Assembly: GCA_030620975.1 (NCBI GenBank)
Contig: JAUXIO010000004.1
Span: 1-43,924 of the forward strand
Length of the DNA stretch: 43,924 nucleotides
Direction: 5' to 3'
Source: Dehalococcoidia bacterium
GTDB lineage: Bacteria; Chloroflexota; Dehalococcoidia; GIF9; JAUXIO01
A program made the translations under genes and the position numbers. Below the pieces are notes generated by a model. That model ran no database searches, was not told where the DNA came from, and saw only the letters and a program-made list of their open reading frames with translations. Below, piece after piece: positions 22,082-30,326 of this stretch (positions are counted from its first letter, which is position 1; every line of letters begins with the position of its first letter).

Positions 22082-22978
22082 TTAACTTAATTCTCTGAGA
22101 GCTAACTCAGCTTGTTCTGGAGTCGGTGCTTTGCCATGGAAGTCTATATTGTTCTCCATGAAGCTAACTCCCTTGCCCTTAATAGTATGAGCGATGATAA
22201 CGCTGGGTTTCCCTTTTATTGTCTTGGCCTCTTCTAGGGCTTGCTGGATTTGGTTAATATTGTGCCCGTCTATCTCAATAACGTTCCAGTTGAAGGCGCG
22301 CCATTTTTCAGTTAGAGGTTCCAAGTTCATGATATCCTGAGTCCAACCATCAAGTTGTTGCTTGTTATGGTCAACGATAGCTACTAGGTTATCGACTTTG
22401 AAATGTGCTGCTGCCATAGCTGCCTCCCAGATTTGCCCTTCGTCGCACTCGCCATCGCCAAGAAGGACATATACCTGGTAATCTCTGGCATCCAGTCTGG
22501 CGGCTAGAGCAGTGCCAATGCCGAAAGACAATCCCTGCCCCAAGGCACCTGCTGACATTTCTACTCCGGGCGTGGTGGTTCTGTCGGTGTGCCCTTGAAG
22601 ACGACTATTTAACTTTCTTAAAGTAGTTAACTCTTCTACCGAAAAGTAGCCGCTTTCTGCCAGTGCCGCATAGAGGATGGGAGCAGCGTGCCCTTTGCTT
22701 AAAATAAATCGGTCGCGCTCTGGCCATTGAGGATTTTGGGGGTCATAGCGCATGACCTTGAAGTAGAGGACGGCAATGATATCAGCCGCTGATAGAGAGC
22801 CACCGGGGTGTCCGCTACCTGCTGTCGCTATCATAGTAATTACATGGCGACGCAGCTTCTTGGCCAACTCGGTTAGCTCTTTGGTGGATAGAGTAAATTT
22901 ATTCTTATTTAGTGGCAAAGTTGATGGAATGGGAGTTGAAGTGGTGTGGATATTTAAATTATTCTTTTCTCGCGTCAA
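22082..22978 (-). CDS. Transketolase, N-terminal (diphosphate-binding) subunit
   Basis: The protein binds the diphosphate of thiamine diphosphate through GDGECDEGQIWEAAMAAAH and VDHNKQQLDG. Other marks are TAGSGHPGGSLSAADI at the N terminus and SKGHAAPILYAAL. I start at the TTG at 22978 because AAAGGAG lies 5 bases upstream and the predicted promoter (-10 at 23001-23006) is just before it. The frame is open to 23101, but that stretch would precede the transcription start. This gives 298 residues, normal for the split form. It is divergently arranged with the amidohydrolase at 23094. Confidence 0.92.
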   Translation of the reverse strand: MTREKNNLNIHTTSTPIPSTLPLNKNKFTLSTKELTELAKKLRRHVITMIATAGSGHPGGSLSAADIIAVLYFKVMRYDPQNPQWPERDRFILSKGHAAPILYAALAESGYFSVEELTTLRKLNSRLQGHTDRTTTPGVEMSAGALGQGLSFGIGTALAARLDARDYQVYVLLGDGECDEGQIWEAAMAAAHFKVDNLVAIVDHNKQQLDGWTQDIMNLEPLTEKWRAFNWNVIEIDGHNINQIQQALEEAKTIKGKPSVIIAHTIKGKGVSFMENNIDFHGKAPTPEQAELALRELS

Positions 22979-23000
22979 GCTTGCTCCTTTTGCAATATGG

Positions 23001-23030
23001 ATTATAAGGCAGCTAGTTGGGTAATGTCTA
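23001..23030 (-). promoter_or_regulatory. Promoter of the split transketolase operon
   Basis: On the minus strand TAGACA (23030-23025), an 18-base spacer and a perfect TATAAT (23006-23001) lie upstream of AAAGGAG and the TTG start at 22978. This supports the shorter transketolase start. Confidence 0.65.
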
Positions 23031-23057
23031 TAGGATGGGTCTGCAGATTCTTCTTGG

Positions 23058-23086
23058 TTGAGGATGCTGAGTTCAGTCGGTATAAT
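23058..23086 (+). promoter_or_regulatory. Promoter of the amidohydrolase gene, leaderless
   Basis: TTGAGG (23058-23063), a 17-base spacer and a perfect TATAAT (23081-23086) end only 7 bases before the ATG at 23094. A start site at the usual distance would coincide with the ATG, giving an mRNA without a leader. No ribosome binding site is visible. Confidence 0.6.
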
Positions 23087-23093
23087 GTTTGGG

Positions 23094-23936
23094 ATGATCA
23101 TAGACTTTCATACTCATATTGCCCCTCCCTGGCTGAGAGATAAACGCGGTGAGTATATTGAGCGCGATTCCTGTTTCCACCTACTTTATTCTCAGCCCAA
23201 AGCCAAACTGGTAACTGCAGAGGAGCTCGTTGCCAGCATGGATGAGGCCGGTATTGATAAATCAGTTATTCTCAATTTGGGTTGGGTAGACCATCAATTA
23301 TGCGTTGAAACCAATGAATATATTCTGGAGTCTATTTCTCGCTATCCTGACAGACTTATTGGCTTTTGCAGTATCCAACCTAAGGCTGGTGAGGCAGCAG
23401 TTGTTGAACTGGAACGCTGCATTGCCAATGGCATCAGAGGCATTGGTGAAATGAGGTCGGATGTTCAAGGTTTTGATCTCGCTGACGCTGAGGTGATGAG
23501 GTCTATAGTTGAGGTAGCTGTGAAGCATAACTTAGTTTTTTTAACTCATGCTTCTGAGCCGGTGGGACATCAATATTCGGGTAAAGGAGATATTACTCCT
23601 CAAATTCTCTACCCCTTTATTGTGAATTTCCCCGATTTAAAGCTGGTTTGTGCTCATTGGGGTGGTGGCTTGCCTTTCTATGCGTTAATGCCTGAGGTAG
23701 CTGCAGCTTTAACTAACGTCTTTGTAGATACTGCGGCTACCCCTTTTCTTTACCGGCCTCAAATCTTTAAAGAGGTTGGTGACATTATTGGCGCTGACAA
23801 AATTCTTTTTGGTAGTGACTATCCTCTCCTCTCTCAGCGTCGAGTGGTTAATGAGATTAGCTCTGCTGTTCTTGATGAGGGTGATAAGGCTAAGATTCTT
23901 GGTGATAATGCCCGGAGGTTATTATCTCTTCCTTAA
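23094..23936 (+). CDS. Amidohydrolase_2 family metal-dependent hydrolase
   Basis: The 280-residue protein is an amidohydrolase_2 TIM barrel. It starts MIIDFHTHIAPPW with the intact HxH motif. FLTHASEPVG, LVCAHWGGG and LFGSDYPLL supply the remaining metal and catalytic residues. Family members include decarboxylases and hydrolases of aromatic or cyclic acids; the substrate is unknown. It resembles the protein at 13973-14788 in YPDRLIGF and the GSDxPLL-x-RRV segment. I use the ATG at 23094 because the promoter at 23058-23086 would start transcription there, although the frame is open from 23058. Its last 13 bases overlap the apparent start of thpR. Confidence 0.87.
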   Translation: MIIDFHTHIAPPWLRDKRGEYIERDSCFHLLYSQPKAKLVTAEELVASMDEAGIDKSVILNLGWVDHQLCVETNEYILESISRYPDRLIGFCSIQPKAGEAAVVELERCIANGIRGIGEMRSDVQGFDLADAEVMRSIVEVAVKHNLVFLTHASEPVGHQYSGKGDITPQILYPFIVNFPDLKLVCAHWGGGLPFYALMPEVAAALTNVFVDTAATPFLYRPQIFKEVGDIIGADKILFGSDYPLLSQRRVVNEISSAVLDEGDKAKILGDNARRLLSLP

Positions 23937-24520
23937 GTAATCAGCGATTACGCTGCTTTATTGCTATTGAGCTGCCCGAAGAGGCCAGAGCTGGGTTGGC
24001 ACAGCTTCGAAATAAACTGAAATCGGCCAATCATTCTTTTGTTAGGTGGGTAGCTCCACAGGGTATTCATCTCACCTTGAAATTCTTGGGTAGCATTTCT
24101 CGGGGCAAGGTGGATGAGGTAATAATGGCTATGGAGAGGGCTAGTCAGGGAATTTCTCCATTTCAGTTAGAGTTTAGCGATTTGGGAGTTTTTCCCGATG
24201 CCAAACGACCTCGCGTCCTTTGGATAGGCATTGGCGGCGAGGTAGAGAAGTTGGTTGTTCTTCAGCAGCGGCTTGAGGATGCTCTTACCCCGTTGGGTTT
24301 CGCTAGGGAATCGCGCCGGTTTGTTCCTCACTTAACTTTAGCCCGGCTTCGGGAAGGGATTTCATCACAAGAAAGGCGAAGCTTCGGTGAGTTAGTGATA
24401 GCTAGCAGCTTTGAGGTCAAATATGTGATTAATGCAGGAAGCATTAACCTTATGAGAAGCCAGCTCACGCCCACCGGTGCTATTTATAGTCGTTTGGCGG
24501 CAACCGGGCTGCAGGGCTAA
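23924..24520 (+). CDS. thpR: RNA 2',3'-cyclic phosphodiesterase (ThpR / 2'-5' RNA ligase family)
   Basis: ThpR belongs to the 2H phosphoesterases, which hydrolyse 2',3'-cyclic phosphate ends of RNA. Both HxTx motifs are present (GIHLTLKFLG and FVPHLTLARL). The conserved first strand RCFIAIELPEEARAG begins near 23951, yet no ATG, GTG or TTG occurs in frame between an upstream stop at 23906 and this strand. The first in-frame standard start, a TTG at 23996, would remove it. GGAGG at 23914-23918 lies 5 bases before an ATC at 23924, so a rare ATC (or ATT at 23921) start is my best estimate. Function call is firm, start is not. Confidence 0.82.
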   Translation: MSSLSNQRLRCFIAIELPEEARAGLAQLRNKLKSANHSFVRWVAPQGIHLTLKFLGSISRGKVDEVIMAMERASQGISPFQLEFSDLGVFPDAKRPRVLWIGIGGEVEKLVVLQQRLEDALTPLGFARESRRFVPHLTLARLREGISSQERRSFGELVIASSFEVKYVINAGSINLMRSQLTPTGAIYSRLAATGLQG

Positions 24521-24559
24521 CCACTGGCAATGGGGATTATGTTATTTCTGAGGGGGGAT

Positions 24560-24598
24560 AAGTATATCTTGTCATCGATCTGTAGTTGATATATACTT
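24560..24598. repeat. Inverted repeat flanking the zinc-ribbon gene promoter
   Basis: AAGTATAT (24560-24567) and ATATACTT (24591-24598) are exact reverse complements 23 bases apart. They bracket the -35 box and cover the -10 box of the promoter at 24569-24597, an arrangement suited to a repressor. Confidence 0.45.
24569..24597 (+). promoter_or_regulatory. Promoter of the small zinc-ribbon gene
   Basis: TTGTCA (24569-24574), a 17-base spacer and TATACT (24592-24597) lie about 30 bases before the GTG at 24629 and its GGGAGGTGG ribosome site. Confidence 0.65.
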
Positions 24599-24628
24599 TA
24601 AGTAACTTTGGTTCGGGAGGTGGTAACT

Positions 24629-24844
24629 GTGGAAGGCTTCTGTTTCCCCAAATGTCAAAAGTGTAATGCTGGTGACTTGGTGCCATTGTCTGACTTTGGT
24701 AGTCAAGGATCAGCAGTTCACTATAAGGTTTGGGTATGTACCAATCCTGATTGTGGTTATAATATAAAAATTAGGAATGGTGATCTGTACATAAATGAGC
24801 CAATTATGAGTGGAGCAGTTCATACTGTGCGCTCACGCTCATAG
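24629..24844 (+). CDS. Small zinc-ribbon protein
   Basis: This 71-residue protein carries a CQKC pair near the N terminus and a CTNPDC pair in the middle, which together could bind one zinc ion as a ribbon. Strands such as YKVWVC and YNIKIRNGDLYIN surround the second pair. There is no membrane segment. I cannot assign a function; many such proteins bind RNA or protein partners. I prefer the GTG at 24629 because GGGAGGTGG ends about 6 bases upstream; the TTG at 24608 lies before the ribosome site. It is followed by comF after 21 bases. Confidence 0.75.
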   Translation: MEGFCFPKCQKCNAGDLVPLSDFGSQGSAVHYKVWVCTNPDCGYNIKIRNGDLYINEPIMSGAVHTVRSRS

Positions 24845-24865
24845 GCTACCATTAAATTTTTAATT

Positions 24866-25573
24866 GTGACTTTGTCCCAGCGCTTGAGTCGGTTCTCAGA
24901 AATAGTACTTGATTTTTTCTTTCCGCGTTACTGCGTTGGCTGTGGAAGTGTGGGCGATTTTTTCTGTGCTGAGTGTTTGAGGAAGTTGCCTCGGATTCAG
25001 TCATTTGTTTGTCCCAGGTGTGGTGAGCCGCAATCAAGTGGCATCTTATGTTCAAGTTGCTGGGGGCGACAAACTGAGATTGATGGCATCCGCTTTCCCT
25101 TTCGCTTTGATGGAATTGTGCGCCAGGCCATTCATGAATTAAAATACCGGAATGTGAAAGCTATTTGTCCTTCTCTGGCTCAGTTGCTAGCTGACTATCT
25201 TCAGCTAAACCCTTTACCCGCTGATATTCTAGTTTCGGTGCCGCTTCATCCTCGGAGATTGCGTGAGCGGGGTTATAACCAATCAAGCCTTTTGGCTCGA
25301 GAGCTGAGTAGGATTATCCATTTACCTGTTGATGATAACTCACTTATTCGCATTAAGGACGCGCCGCCTCAAGTGAGAACGGCAAGTGCTGAGGAGCGGC
25401 GACGCAATGTTGATGGTGCTTTCGTCTGCCGCGACCAGAAGTTAGAGGGGGAGTGCGTCTTACTCATTGATGATGTATGCACTTCAGGTGCTACACTCGA
25501 AGCTTGTGCTCATGCTGCTAAAGATGGGGGCGCTGTTTCAGTGTGGGGCTTGACGATAGCTAAAGAGATTTAA
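24866..25573 (+). CDS. comF: ComF family phosphoribosyltransferase-like protein
   Basis: ComF-family proteins, first tied to DNA uptake in competent bacteria, combine an N-terminal zinc region with a type I phosphoribosyltransferase fold. In this 235-residue protein CVGCG, CAEC, CPRCG and CSSC supply cysteines between about residues 24 and 70. The domain core has VSVPLHPRRLRERGYNQS, and the PRPP loop reads LLIDDVCTSGATLEAC. GTG start without an obvious Shine-Dalgarno sequence. Competence in this organism is not implied by this gene alone. It is closely followed by the hibernation factor gene, a pairing also seen in other bacteria. Confidence 0.9.
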   Translation: MTLSQRLSRFSEIVLDFFFPRYCVGCGSVGDFFCAECLRKLPRIQSFVCPRCGEPQSSGILCSSCWGRQTEIDGIRFPFRFDGIVRQAIHELKYRNVKAICPSLAQLLADYLQLNPLPADILVSVPLHPRRLRERGYNQSSLLARELSRIIHLPVDDNSLIRIKDAPPQVRTASAEERRRNVDGAFVCRDQKLEGECVLLIDDVCTSGATLEACAHAAKDGGAVSVWGLTIAKEI

Positions 25574-25590
25574 AAGTGGAGGAGTTAAAT

Positions 25591-26139
25591 ATGGAGCTAC
25601 AGATTATTGGTAAGAACTTGGAAGTTCCTGAGGCAGTTCAGCAATATATACAGAAGAAGATTGGTAAGTTAAGTCGATATTTATCTAATATTGCTGAATG
25701 TAAGGTGGAAATTTATCAGGAAAAGACGAAGTCTCCTCAACAGCGCTTCAGGGTTCAGGTTACCGTTAATAGTAAAGGCACTTTAATCAGAGGTGAAAAT
25801 AGAGGTGAGGATGTATATGTAGCTATTGATAGCGTAGCCGAAGTTCTAGCTCGTCAGATTGAGCGTTACAAAGGGAAACTTTATGATAAGGGCAGAGGCA
25901 TGTCTTTGGCTCGGCAGGAAATAGATAGTGATGAGCTGGTTTCCGAGGTGGTGCCCAAGAAGGTGGTGAAGGTTAAACGTTTTATGGTTAAGCCGATGTC
26001 TGTAGATGAGGCAGTAGAACAGATGGAACTCTTAGGGCATGATTTCTTTCTTTTTGTTGGCGCTGATAGCGGTGAGGTTAGTTTATTATATCGGCGCAGA
26101 GATGGTAACTATGGATTGATTGAGCCACAGCTAGCCTAG
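25591..26139 (+). CDS. hpf: Ribosome hibernation promoting factor, long form
   Basis: The 182-residue protein has an N-terminal S30AE/YfiA domain (MELQIIGKNLEVPEAVQQYI to about residue 100) that binds the 30S decoding centre. It also has a C-terminal domain (about 125-180; VKRFMVKPMSVDEAVEQMEL, FLFVGADSGEVSLLYRRRDGNYGLIEP) that dimerises to make 100S ribosomes. This two-domain long form is usual outside gamma-proteobacteria. I start at the ATG at 25591 because GGAGGAG lies 6 bases upstream. The frame also opens at a GTG at 25576, which is part of that site. Confidence 0.93.
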   Translation: MELQIIGKNLEVPEAVQQYIQKKIGKLSRYLSNIAECKVEIYQEKTKSPQQRFRVQVTVNSKGTLIRGENRGEDVYVAIDSVAEVLARQIERYKGKLYDKGRGMSLARQEIDSDELVSEVVPKKVVKVKRFMVKPMSVDEAVEQMELLGHDFFLFVGADSGEVSLLYRRRDGNYGLIEPQLA

Positions 26140-26150
26140 CTGATAAGTGC

Positions 26151-26717
26151 ATGTTCCCGATGAAATTGAATTATGTTGTTTTTGACACTTGCTTAGGGTG
26201 GATGGGGGTTTCAAGTTCGAGAATTGGGCTGGTGCAGGTTGTTTTACCTCAAGATTCAAGGGATAAAGTGATGCAGTTACTCGGAGTTAACCACATTAAG
26301 GGTAGACCTTTAAGCAATATTGTGGAAGGCCGTGAAGATAAACATTTAGATGATTTAGCCAGCAGGCTGAAGCGCTTCCTAGGCGGTGAGTTTGTAGGCC
26401 TTCTAGATAAGTTAGACTTAACTCAAGCTAGCTTTTTTCAGCGGTGGGTATGGGAAGCAGCTCGATCTATCGCCTATGGCAATACCAGAACTTATACTTG
26501 GATCGCCCGCAAGTTGGGTATGCCCAATGCGGCTAGGGCAGTGGGTCAGGCATTGGCAAGGAACCCTTTACCTATTATAATCCCCTGTCACCGGGTAGTT
26601 TGTAGCTCTGGAGCTTTAGGTGGATTTAGTGCTGGCATAGATTGGAAGAGACGTTTACTTGATATAGAAGCTTCAAGTTACGATAAGCTTACTTCAGCTC
26701 CTTTATTTGGAGGCTAG
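26151..26717 (+). CDS. ogt: Methylated-DNA--protein-cysteine S-methyltransferase
   Basis: This suicide repair protein moves an alkyl group from O6-alkylguanine to its own cysteine. The active-site PCHRV lies within NPLPIIIPCHRVVCSSG, and the recognition helix YGNTRTYTWIARKLGMPNAARAVGQAL precedes it. GGFSAGIDWKRRLLDIE closes the domain. The N-terminal 80 residues are a poorly conserved ferredoxin-like domain, as in Ogt. A second ATG nine bases in (26160) is an alternative start; neither has a strong ribosome site. The last 29 bases overlap the convergent dnaE gene. Confidence 0.9.
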   Translation: MFPMKLNYVVFDTCLGWMGVSSSRIGLVQVVLPQDSRDKVMQLLGVNHIKGRPLSNIVEGREDKHLDDLASRLKRFLGGEFVGLLDKLDLTQASFFQRWVWEAARSIAYGNTRTYTWIARKLGMPNAARAVGQALARNPLPIIIPCHRVVCSSGALGGFSAGIDWKRRLLDIEASSYDKLTSAPLFGG

Positions 26718-29700
26718 CTTCATCCAGTATGTGAGTTAGCTCTTGTATCAGCTCAGGGCAATAGTTTGTGGTCACATCGGGGAGTTCAAGATTAACTGTT
26801 TTATCTTTATTGATAATGTTTAGGTAGACCTTATTTTGCCCGGGATAGCGTCGAAGAATATCAATAGTTTGGTGAACACGTTCAATATCACTTTTTGCCT
26901 CGTCCGTTTCCTCAATATTGATTACTAAGCAGTGTTTAGGCTGCGCGTGGTTTCCTGCCTTATTTAATGTGGGCGATTCCTCATCTTGCTGACCATTGAT
27001 TTGGTATTGGCGTACTCGCTGACAGTTAAGCTGGACCCTTTCTTCACGTTGCCTCACCACTCCCTCGATTAAAAGGATCTTGCCTTCTTGCCATAGCTCC
27101 TTAGTATTGTCATAGACCTTGGGAAAGGCAGTAGCTTCAATGCTGCCATTGAGGTCTTCAAGAACTGCGGCGATGAAGGGGCGTTGATCTCGAGTATATA
27201 ATTGACGTACTGAGCTTACTATTCCCGCAGTTACTATTGTGTTACCCACCATGCTGGCATCGATTTCTCCGCATAATACAGTAGTTGCCGAAGCCAGTTT
27301 AGAAGCCACTGAGGCAAGGGGGTGCTCCGAAAAATAAACACCTAGTAGCTCTCTTTCCCAATTTAGCTTTTGTTCAGGAGATAAGTCAACGGTTTGCAAA
27401 CTCAGCTGGCTGAGTGGCAGAGGGGCGACCTGTCCCCATAAATCAAACATGCTAGTTTGCCCCGATTCTCTAAGCCGTCTCTCTCTTTGGGCCAAGGAAA
27501 TGATTTGGTCAAGGGCTTGAAGGAGTGCCCCGCGGTTAGCTAGGCAATCGAAGGCGCCCACTTTAATTAAGGTCTCCAAGGCTTTCTTATTAGTGCTGCG
27601 CAGGTCAGCACGGCGGCAGAAATCCTCGATGGATTTGAACTCCCCTCCCTGATTGCGAGCCCGTACAATGGGCTCAATGGCTGTTAATCCAATATTCTTG
27701 ATGGCAGTTAGCCCAAAGCGGATGGCTTGTCTGTCTTCCATTTTGTCAATGGTGAAGATTGCTTGGCTTTGATTGATATCGGGGGGTAATACTGCAATAT
27801 CTAAATGGTGACATTCATTGATTGCTGGACGAACTTTATCTGGCTGATCAATGTGGGTATTTAGTAAGGCAGTCATATATTCTATGGAGTAGTTTGCTTT
27901 AAGGTAAGCAGTTTCATAAGCGATGAGGGCGTAGCTCACGCTGTGGGCCTTGTTGAAGGCATAGCCAGCGAAGGGCTCGATCAAAGTGAAAACTTCGTCA
28001 GCTAGCTCCGGGGATATGCCTTTATTTTTTGCTCCGTTGATGAAGTTCTTTCGCTCTTGCTTCATTACTTTGGGAATCTTTTTCCCCATAGCCTTGCGGA
28101 AAATGTCAGCTTGTCCCAGGCTGTAGCCAGCCAGTGCCTGTACGATGAAAAGTACTTGCTCTTGGTATACGATAACACCATAGGTTTCCTCTAGGATTTC
28201 TTTCAGGGTGGGGTGAGGGTAGCGAATAGGCTCGAGCCCATGCTTAGCCCTTATGAAAGTTGGGATGTGCTCCATGGGCCCGGGGCGGTATAGAGCAACC
28301 ATGGCGGCAATATCATTGAATGTGCTGGGTTTGAGTTCTCTTATATGATGACGCATGCCGGCACCTTCTAGCTGGAAGACACCGCTGGTTTTACCCTCGG
28401 CGAGTAGCTCAAAGGTCTTGGCGTCATCAAGGGGAATACGCTGCAAATCGATGGAAATCTCCCGATTTTGTCTTATAAGCTCTGTGGCCTTGGATAGAAT
28501 AGCCAGGTTGGCTAATCCTAAGATATCTAATTTAAGCAGTCCTAGGCGGGCGATATTTTCCATGGGGAATTGAGTCATAACAGTAGCTTGGTCACCTTTG
28601 CCGGCGTATTGCAACGGTGTGTATTGTGTCAGCGGTTCTCGGGATATAACGATACCAGCAGCATGAGTGCTTGTATGACGGGCAATTCCCTCTACCTTCT
28701 TAGCTGATTCAATTAAATTACGTACCGTTTCGTCTTGGTAATAAATATCATAGAGCTCTTTATTCTCTTCCAGGGCTCTATTTAAAGTCATAGTTGGCAG
28801 TGGAGGAACTAATCGGGCTACCCTATCGACATCACCATAGGGTATACCTAGAGCCCTTCCCACGTCTCTTAAGGCAGCTCTGGCTCCCAGGGTACCGAAA
28901 GTAATGATTTGGGCAACGTGGTTAGCTCCATACTTTTGACTCACATAAGTAATTATTTCATCGCGGCGGTCATCTTGGAAATCAAGGTCAATGTCTGGTA
29001 GCTCATAGCGTTCCACGTTCAAGAAGCGCTCAAAGACCAGGTTATGCAGCAGTGGATCAATATTAGTAATGCCTAGGCAGTAAAGAACTAAGCTGGCGGC
29101 AGCACTTCCGCGAACTCCATAGAGGATATTCTGTCTTTTGGCAAATGAAACAATGTCCCAGACAACAAGGAAGTAGTCAGCAAGTTGCGTTTTTCTGATG
29201 ACTTCAAGTTCATAATTGAGCCGCTGTTCTATTTCTGGAGCTGGCTTTGCATAGCGTTGTTTTAGTCCTTGCCAGCAAAGTTCGCTTAAATAGCTGTCAG
29301 CCGTTCTATCCTTTGGTAGTTCTACCTGTGGCAGGTGAAGTTTGCTGAAATCTAGCTCCAGCTGGCACATGTCGGCGATGTAGCAGGTATTTTCTATGGC
29401 TTGAGGTAGATCGGCAAACAAGTTTATCATCTCCTCGGGGCTTTTAAGGTAGAAAAAATCACCAGCCATCTTTAGTCTTTTCTCATCGTAGATGGAGGTA
29501 TTAGTTTGTATACATAAGAGAAGTTCGTGACTGGAGGCATCTGCTTTATTGATATAATGCACATCGCTGGTGGCTACATATGGGATATCCAGCTTGGTGG
29601 ACAAAGTGAGAAGTTCTTGGTTAATTCGGTCAAGTTCGGGAATGGGGAGCCGCTGAATTTCCAGATAATAGTCGTTGAAGGTTTCCTTGTACCATAGAGC

Positions 29701-30171
29701 TGCTGCGGTGGCATCATCAAGTCGCCCCTGTAAAATAAGCTGGCCTAATTCTCCTTGGATGCAACCTGATAAAGCAATAAGGCCATCATGATATTGTGCC
29801 AGGAGCTCCTTGTCTACCCTTGGCTTATAATAAAAGCCTTCAAGATGAGCCTTGGTAACTAGCTGGATTAGGTTACGGTATCCCTGCTCATTTTTGGCAA
29901 GCAGGATGAGGTGGTAAGGGCTTTTGCGAGCAGGGCTTCGACTGTTACGGCTGATTTCAGCGACATAAATCTCACAGCCAATGATTGGCTTTATTCCTGC
30001 CTCTTTAGCTGCTACATAAAAGTTAATAACCCCATACATAGCTCCGTGATCAGTAATAGCAAGGTTATTCATGCCCAACTCTTTGGCTCTGGAAATGAGT
30101 TTGGGAATACGTGACATGCCGTCAAGCAAGCTATACTCGGTATGAACGTGAAGATGAGTGAATTTAGACAC
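26689..30171 (-). CDS. dnaE: DNA polymerase III alpha subunit
   Basis: DnaE is the replicative polymerase catalytic subunit. The 1160-residue protein starts with a PHP domain (FTHLHVHTEYSLLDG, with intact metal histidines). It continues into the C-family polymerase core with catalytic acids Asp393, Asp395 and Asp397 in PDIDLDFQDDRRDE and with VIVYQEQVLFIVQALAGYSLG. A helix-hairpin-helix region, an OB-fold (about 960-1050) and a tail follow. Length matches DnaE1-type polymerases. GTG start; upstream GGAAA is weak. An extended -10 promoter lies at 30211-30219. The 3' end overlaps the ogt gene by 29 bases on the opposite strand. Confidence 0.96.
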   Translation of the reverse strand: MSKFTHLHVHTEYSLLDGMSRIPKLISRAKELGMNNLAITDHGAMYGVINFYVAAKEAGIKPIIGCEIYVAEISRNSRSPARKSPYHLILLAKNEQGYRNLIQLVTKAHLEGFYYKPRVDKELLAQYHDGLIALSGCIQGELGQLILQGRLDDATAAALWYKETFNDYYLEIQRLPIPELDRINQELLTLSTKLDIPYVATSDVHYINKADASSHELLLCIQTNTSIYDEKRLKMAGDFFYLKSPEEMINLFADLPQAIENTCYIADMCQLELDFSKLHLPQVELPKDRTADSYLSELCWQGLKQRYAKPAPEIEQRLNYELEVIRKTQLADYFLVVWDIVSFAKRQNILYGVRGSAAASLVLYCLGITNIDPLLHNLVFERFLNVERYELPDIDLDFQDDRRDEIITYVSQKYGANHVAQIITFGTLGARAALRDVGRALGIPYGDVDRVARLVPPLPTMTLNRALEENKELYDIYYQDETVRNLIESAKKVEGIARHTSTHAAGIVISREPLTQYTPLQYAGKGDQATVMTQFPMENIARLGLLKLDILGLANLAILSKATELIRQNREISIDLQRIPLDDAKTFELLAEGKTSGVFQLEGAGMRHHIRELKPSTFNDIAAMVALYRPGPMEHIPTFIRAKHGLEPIRYPHPTLKEILEETYGVIVYQEQVLFIVQALAGYSLGQADIFRKAMGKKIPKVMKQERKNFINGAKNKGISPELADEVFTLIEPFAGYAFNKAHSVSYALIAYETAYLKANYSIEYMTALLNTHIDQPDKVRPAINECHHLDIAVLPPDINQSQAIFTIDKMEDRQAIRFGLTAIKNIGLTAIEPIVRARNQGGEFKSIEDFCRRADLRSTNKKALETLIKVGAFDCLANRGALLQALDQIISLAQRERRLRESGQTSMFDLWGQVAPLPLSQLSLQTVDLSPEQKLNWERELLGVYFSEHPLASVASKLASATTVLCGEIDASMVGNTIVTAGIVSSVRQLYTRDQRPFIAAVLEDLNGSIEATAFPKVYDNTKELWQEGKILLIEGVVRQREERVQLNCQRVRQYQINGQQDEESPTLNKAGNHAQPKHCLVINIEETDEAKSDIERVHQTIDILRRYPGQNKVYLNIINKDKTVNLELPDVTTNYCPELIQELTHILDEASLQIKELK

Positions 30172-30210
30172 TTTCCAAATTTTTGCGGCTTGTAAAGTAG
30201 ATTTAGTTTA

Positions 30211-30219
30211 ATTATAACA
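30211..30219 (-). promoter_or_regulatory. Extended -10 promoter of dnaE
   Basis: On the minus strand TGTTATAAT matches the extended -10 consensus TGnTATAAT, about 40 bases before the dnaE GTG. No convincing -35 box stands 16-18 bases upstream, as expected for extended -10 promoters. Confidence 0.5.
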
Positions 30220-30271
30220 CAGGCTTTGAATTAGCTGCTTTTGGATGTGAGGAAATCAGGAAATTTTTACC

Positions 30272-30301
30272 TTGACAGGCCGGGAGTCTGCTGGCTATTA
30301 T
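30272..30301 (+). promoter_or_regulatory. Promoter of the DUF1461 gene
   Basis: TTGACA (30272-30277), an 18-base spacer and TATTAT (30296-30301) lie about 25 bases before the TTG start at 30327. The gap is shared with the divergent dnaE promoter. Confidence 0.6.
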
Positions 30302-30326
30302 CGCTGTGACTTGATGAGGGTGTAAA

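Noticed and set aside
23058-23093. The longer N terminus of the 23094 amidohydrolase.
   Set aside because: That stretch holds the -35 and -10 promoter boxes, and the family N terminus begins at MIIDFHTH.
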